Below, piece by piece: positions 13,331 to 16,985 of a DNA stretch of 16,985 bases. Below the pieces are notes generated by a model that was given only the letters and a program-made list of their open reading frames with translations, searched no databases and was not told the origin of the DNA. The stretch comes from an uncultured Lachnospiraceae bacterium (GTDB lineage Bacteria; Bacillota; Clostridia; Lachnospirales; Lachnospiraceae). Numbering within the stretch: the stretch's first letter is position 1; each line of letters begins with the position of its first letter. The stretch lies in NCBI GenBank assembly GCA_948688495.1, contig CAPQSW010000015.1, positions 6,116 through 23,100 of the forward strand. The letters are read 5' to 3'. The position numbers and the translations under genes were made by a program.

Positions 13331-13448
13331 ATGGGGCAAGTAAATCTGATGGACGGAAAGGAGAATAGAAAAATCTAACCAGCTCCGTAAAGCGAAGGCG
13401 AAACTAGAGGCATTGGGGATTGTAACCGAGAATTTAATCATCGAGTAA
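13331..13448 (+). pseudogene. Broken small reading frame, 24-38 codons
   Basis: The coding-like tail SNQLRKAKAKLEALGIVTEN then LIIE runs from 13374 to the TAA at 13446-13448, just before a strong terminator. It has no start in register: the frame opens after a TGA at about 13347. Two repairs are equally possible. Dropping one A from the AAAAA at 13369-13373 joins it to an ATG at 13331 or 13349, the latter reading MDGKENRK. Alternatively, AAAGGAG at 13358-13364 may have served a lost ATG at about 13372, giving a 25-residue peptide. The basic amphipathic composition suggests a real small protein once existed. I do not recognise it. It could instead be part of a non-coding RNA. Confidence 0.35.
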
Positions 13449-13482
13449 CAAAAAGAGCGGAACTTGCCACCGCTCTTTTTGT
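13448..13482 (+). terminator. Strong rho-independent terminator
   Basis: ACAAAAAGAGCGG (13448-13460) and CCGCTCTTTTTGT (13470-13482) form a perfect 13-bp stem with a 9-nt loop and a TTTTT run in the 3' arm. It separates the amidase and small-frame region from the ABC transporter operon that follows. Confidence 0.9.
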
Positions 13483-13576
13483 TGAAAAAATGTCCGCAAA
13501 TATCAAAAAGCATAAGGACTTCTTAATATCTTTTGCGATAAAATAGGCTTACAAAACGAAAGGAGCAGAAAGGATA

Positions 13577-14338
13577 ATGAAACATACGATTTTGTCGGCA
13601 AAAGATTTGTGCAAAAGCTTTGCCCACAATGGCGGTCAGATGCATATACTTTCCCATGTGGAGCTTGCGCTGTATGAAGGGGAGTTTGCCGTGATAATGG
13701 GAGCCAGCGGTTCCGGGAAATCCACGCTTCTGTATGCATTGAGCGGGATGGACAGGGCGACTGCCGGGGAGGTCCTTTATGATGGCAGGGACTTAGTAAA
13801 AATGAAGGAAAAGGATTTGGCGGAGCTGCGCCATACGGATTTTGGTTTTATATTCCAGCAAATGCATCTGGTGAGCAATCTTACGATTTTTGAAAACGTT
13901 GCAGTGCCAGGGTATCTTGACAAAAGTAAATCTGTAAATGAGGTAAAAAGCCGTACGGATGAGCTGTTGGAAAAGATGTCCGTCTCACATATCAGGACCC
14001 ATCTTCCCACACAGGTCTCAGGCGGGGAGCAGCAGCGCTGCGCCGTGGCAAGGGCAGTCATCCACTCTCCTAAGGTACTTTTCGCAGATGAGCCTACCGG
14101 TGCTTTAAACCGGAAAAATACGACGGACGTCCTTGATCTTCTGACACAGCTGAACCGCGAGGGGCAGAGCGTTCTCATGGTAACACACGACATGCGGGCT
14201 GCAATCAGGGGAAACCGGATTTTGTATCTTGAAGACGGGAAGATTATTGGCGAACTGACACTGCCTGACTATAAAGCGGGTGAGGAGAAAGCAAGGGAAA
14301 CGCAGGTAAACGCATGGCTTACCTCGTTGGAATGGTAG
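13577..14338 (+). CDS. ABC transporter ATPase, MacB/LolD type
   Basis: This 253-residue cytoplasmic ATPase is complete. It has Walker A GASGSGKST (42-50), Q-loop FIFQQMH (92-97), signature VSGGEQQR (147-154), Walker B VLFADEPTGAL with catalytic E172, and H-loop THD with H204. The sequence ALNRKNTTDVLDLL after Walker B fits the MacB/LolD/FtsE class, which pairs with FtsX-like permeases. Its gene ends 4 nt before the permease start, so the two form an operon. RBS-like AAAGGAG and AAAGGA both occur within 20 nt of the ATG. A -10-like TAAAAT at 13539-13544 has no good -35, so the promoter may need an activator, such as the response regulator at 9377; that link is inference. Only the last 25 residues are atypical, a charged extension. 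Confidence 0.93.
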   Translation: MKHTILSAKDLCKSFAHNGGQMHILSHVELALYEGEFAVIMGASGSGKSTLLYALSGMDRATAGEVLYDGRDLVKMKEKDLAELRHTDFGFIFQQMHLVSNLTIFENVAVPGYLDKSKSVNEVKSRTDELLEKMSVSHIRTHLPTQVSGGEQQRCAVARAVIHSPKVLFADEPTGALNRKNTTDVLDLLTQLNREGQSVLMVTHDMRAAIRGNRILYLEDGKIIGELTLPDYKAGEEKARETQVNAWLTSLEW

Positions 14339-14342
14339 GTGC

Positions 14343-16685
14343 ATGATGGAAATATTAACGTTACTGAAAGCAAATATCCGTCACAAAAAAGGCTCGTTTA
14401 CAAGCGTGGTTATACTGACCATGATTATTGCAATGTCGGTTACAACCATTTTAGGGATTAAGGAAAGCGCATTTGAAGGGGTTTATAGGTCCCATGAGAT
14501 TATGGATACGGCAGATTTCCTTGTGCAGTTTGATAACGCGGGGAGGCTTACCGATGAGATGGTTGATGATGTGAGAAATGACAGCAGGGTAGCTTCTGTA
14601 GAAATCAGAGATTATCTCATTGTAACAAAGAGCGTTATGAATGAAAATGAATACACCAATTCGTGTATGCTGGTGAAGATGGATGAGGATACAAAGCTTC
14701 TAAAAGATGATGTCAGCGACTTGCGGGAGGACATTCCAGAGCTGAAACAGGGAGAAATATATGTTCCGCAGGGCCTGCTCTCCAATGTCTACGGAGAAGT
14801 CGGGCAGAAGGTTACGATGGAGACAATTGCCGGGGAGTTTGAATTTACCGTGAAGGGAGTTTTTTTGGACCCATTGGTCGGCGCTTCGGTGATCGGCTGG
14901 AAGCGGTTTTGTATCGGCGAGGCGGACTATCGTATGATAGAGGCTGAGATTGCCGCCAAAGAAACGGAAGATATGCATGGCATCGGTAAGGCGCTGGAGG
15001 TCTATAAAAAACCAGACTGCGCGCTTACGACAGCACAGTTTCGGCGTGAGCTCAATAAGGATACGGGTGTTGTGGATGTGGGGAACAGCTCGCTTACGAG
15101 GGACATGTCGATTCACTACACGACACTTTTTCCACAGGTAATATCTTCCTGTCTGCTGGTATTTATCATGTTGCTGCTGGCAATTGTCCTCATTGTAACC
15201 GTGCACAGTATTTCTATGGAAATTGAGAGCAATTATGTCACCTTTGGCGTGCTGAAGGCTCAGGGATTTGGGCAGCACAAAATCCAGTTATTATTTCTGG
15301 CACAATATTTATCGGCAGAGCTGTTGGGCGCAGTTCTAGGAATCACCATCAGCATTCCGCTGGTTAGAGTGTCTTCCAATATGTTTGCCATGATTACCGC
15401 AGTGCCAGCGGTATTGTCTGTGCCATTTGGGCAGATTGTGCTGCTGCTGTTATTCCTGTTTACATTGTCGGCCGTTTCGATTCTGACTGTTACCATAAAA
15501 ATCAATCAGATTTCTCCGGTGCGTGCCATATCAGGTGTGAAAAAGGAAATTTATTTTGACAGCAGGCTGAATGCTCCCATCAGTAAAAAGCTGCTTTCCG
15601 CAAGCCTTGCCTTTCGCCAGTTTACCTCAGCGAAACGCAGGTATATCGGTACATTTGCGATTGTCGCCATCCTGGTATTTTTTATGATGACCATCAATGT
15701 GTTGTCAAATACCTTCAATTCAAAATCTGCAAGCGAGTCGATGGGCATGATGGTGACGGAAGTAGATGTCGGCCCTCAAAAACAGCTTTCGACGAAAGAG
15801 TTTGCAGAAATTGAAAAGGAAGTCGAAAAATATACGAAAATAGAGAAAGCATATTATTATGTAAATAGTTATTTCTCCTTTGAAGGGGAGGAAATTATGG
15901 GTCAGATATTTCAGAATCCAGAGCTTTTGCCGGCATTGAAGGGACGTACGCCTATTTATGATAACGAAATTGCAGTGTCCCCGCTTCTTCTGGAGGAATT
16001 TGAACTTAAAATAGGAGATGAGGTTACAGTTGGATGGAATGGGGAGAAGAAAACATATCTGATTGTTGGAACGGTTCAGCTTATGAACGATGCGGGAAGA
16101 TGTTTTGTGCTCTCTTATGAAGGCGCGGAGAGAATCGGTTATGAACAGTGGCTGTGGGGCTGTTATTCCCTGGAAAGTGATGACAGAGCCGAAGAAATTG
16201 TGAAGGCGTTAAATGGGAAATTTGCAGGGTGGATTAAGGCAAGGGAGAATCAGGCCATGATGGAAGAAGCGTATGATATGGTAATTCTCTCCATGCAGAT
16301 AATTATTTATGTGTTCTCCCTGTTGTTTTCTCTGATTGTGGTGCATATGGTCTGTGCAAAAGCTTTTGTCCAGGAACGCACGGATATTGGAATCTATAAG
16401 GCGATTGGTTTTACGGCCGGAAAGCTGAGGCTGCAATTCGCCGTCCGATTCCTCACGGCGGCTGTGTTTGGCTCCATAATCGGCAGCATATGCAGCTATG
16501 TTTTTTCCGCTAGGATACTGGAGCTGCTTTTGCGCGGAATCGGTATCACAAGCTTTGAGACAAGGTTTGATATTTTCACGTTTGTTGTACCAATCGCTAT
16601 TATCTGCATGGGATTTTTCAGTTTTGCTTTTCTGTCGTCGCGGAAGATTAAGCGGGTGGAAATTCGGGAGCTGGTGCAGGATTAA
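14343..16685 (+). CDS. FtsX-like ABC permease, 780 residues
   Basis: This is the membrane partner of the ATPase at 13577. Predicted helices lie at about 18-38, 262-290, 318-342, 362-388, 435-455, 645-672, 698-725 and 742-765. Two large extracytoplasmic domains follow the first and fifth helices (about 42-260 and 457-643). The protein is thus a tandem of two FtsX halves, each with a soluble MacB_PCD-like domain and three helices. FtsX marks include VTFGVLKAQGFG (about 299-310) and its counterpart DIGIYKAIGFTAGKL (about 681-695). This layout differs from BceB, where one large domain sits between helices 7 and 8. Such transporters act on peptides, lipoproteins or envelope components by mechanotransmission; the substrate here is unknown. 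Two ATGs in a row at 14343 and 14346 are possible starts, with only a weak RBS, so coupling to the ATPase is likely. Confidence 0.92.
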   Translation: MMEILTLLKANIRHKKGSFTSVVILTMIIAMSVTTILGIKESAFEGVYRSHEIMDTADFLVQFDNAGRLTDEMVDDVRNDSRVASVEIRDYLIVTKSVMNENEYTNSCMLVKMDEDTKLLKDDVSDLREDIPELKQGEIYVPQGLLSNVYGEVGQKVTMETIAGEFEFTVKGVFLDPLVGASVIGWKRFCIGEADYRMIEAEIAAKETEDMHGIGKALEVYKKPDCALTTAQFRRELNKDTGVVDVGNSSLTRDMSIHYTTLFPQVISSCLLVFIMLLLAIVLIVTVHSISMEIESNYVTFGVLKAQGFGQHKIQLLFLAQYLSAELLGAVLGITISIPLVRVSSNMFAMITAVPAVLSVPFGQIVLLLLFLFTLSAVSILTVTIKINQISPVRAISGVKKEIYFDSRLNAPISKKLLSASLAFRQFTSAKRRYIGTFAIVAILVFFMMTINVLSNTFNSKSASESMGMMVTEVDVGPQKQLSTKEFAEIEKEVEKYTKIEKAYYYVNSYFSFEGEEIMGQIFQNPELLPALKGRTPIYDNEIAVSPLLLEEFELKIGDEVTVGWNGEKKTYLIVGTVQLMNDAGRCFVLSYEGAERIGYEQWLWGCYSLESDDRAEEIVKALNGKFAGWIKARENQAMMEEAYDMVILSMQIIIYVFSLLFSLIVVHMVCAKAFVQERTDIGIYKAIGFTAGKLRLQFAVRFLTAAVFGSIIGSICSYVFSARILELLLRGIGITSFETRFDIFTFVVPIAIICMGFFSFAFLSSRKIKRVEIRELVQD

Positions 16686-16985
16686 TCTGCAAACAGCCCC
16701 GCCCGCATCAACTGCTTTCGGATCTGAGGCCCTGCAATCATGGCAAGTACCATTTTTACCAGATCGCCGGGGATAAAGGGAATAACACCTGCCATCAGCG
16801 CGGCCTTCCAATCCAGGTTTGCCTGATAAGCAAGCCAGACGGTGCCGAACGCGTAGGCAACAACAGTGCCGCCGACCATACCCAGAAAGCAGATAAAACG
16901 GTTGGAAATAAATTTGTCAATGATTATCCCGGCAATCAATGCCATGGGAAGAAACCCGATCAGATATCCGCCGGTGGGTCCTAAG
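16682..16985 (-). CDS. bioY: Biotin transporter component BioY, C-terminal part (cut by edge)
   Basis: About 100 residues of the C-terminal half are visible, in a frame open to the right edge. The BioY signature LGPTGGYLIGF is at the edge, followed by PMALIAGIIIDKF. Hydrophobic helices follow, then PFIPGDLVKMVLAMIAG, whose Pro-Gly-Asp and Lys residues are characteristic of the last helices of BioY. BioY is the biotin-binding S component of ECF transporters and sits in the membrane. Its TAA (16684-16682) overlaps the TAA of the convergent FtsX permease by three bases, and no terminator hairpin separates them. The start, any promoter and any BirA operator lie outside the window. Confidence 0.9.
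   Translation of the reverse strand, partial: LGPTGGYLIGFLPMALIAGIIIDKFISNRFICFLGMVGGTVVAYAFGTVWLAYQANLDWKAALMAGVIPFIPGDLVKMVLAMIAGPQIRKQLMRAGLFAD

Noticed and set aside
11209..13500. Active mobile element or prophage
   Set aside because: The debris and the endolysin-type amidase are suggestive, but there is no transposase, integrase, terminal repeat, attachment site or phage structural gene.
13577..16685. Identification as a BceAB bacitracin-type detoxification transporter
   Set aside because: The permease has two large extracytoplasmic domains, after helices 1 and 5, rather than one between helices 7 and 8. The nearby kinase also has a 55-residue outer segment rather than the tiny loop of BceS.

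Overview
The window looks like chromosome from a low-to-mid GC Gram-positive anaerobe of the Clostridia, most plausibly Lachnospiraceae. The pointers are strong AAAGGAG-type ribosome binding sites, sigma-A promoters with 17-bp spacers, ROK glucokinase, NADP-type glutamate dehydrogenase, substrate-binding (S) components ThiT and BioY of ECF transporters, and OmpR-type two-component pairs next to ABC transporters. The family assignment is inference; no rRNA or other taxonomic marker is present.

Layout. Positions 1-1036 (minus): the start of a histidine kinase, cut by the left edge, and its OmpR-type regulator. 1227-2168 (plus): ROK glucokinase, ending at a bidirectional terminator shared with a convergent flavin-reductase-like (PNPOx/NimA-like) gene at 2297-2788. 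2870-3361 (minus): an unrecognised conserved-looking soluble protein, divergent from a chemotaxis receptor with a multi-pass membrane sensor (3509-4969). 5221-5757 (minus): thiamine transporter component ThiT, followed by an 84-codon open frame in register with its stop but lacking any start codon. 6023-7357 (plus): gdhA with its own promoter and terminator. 7579-9045 (plus): a secreted protein with a Listeria-Bacteroides repeat and a BNR_4-like beta-propeller.

The region from about 9.2 to 16.7 kb is accessory in character. It holds an OmpR-type regulator and kinase (9377-11208), then debris: a small convergent membrane-protein frame with a damaged start (11209-11398) and a badly decayed ABC exporter (11419-12312). 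The exporter has lost its Walker A loop, most of its ATPase and the front half of its permease, and carries a frameshift. After this come a leaderless amidase of endolysin type (12434-13258) and a compact promoter-to-terminator unit of about 160 nt with a broken 24-38 codon frame (13291-13482). An intact MacB/FtsX-type ABC transporter follows (13577-16685). The right edge carries the 3' part of bioY (minus), whose stop overlaps the permease stop.

How it fits together. The left half is housekeeping: sugar phosphorylation, ammonium assimilation, vitamin uptake and chemotaxis. The right half reads as a cell-envelope sensing and export module in which one transporter has been lost and a second, of a different family, survives downstream of the same two-component pair. 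I see no transposase, integrase, CRISPR array, tRNA or rRNA gene.
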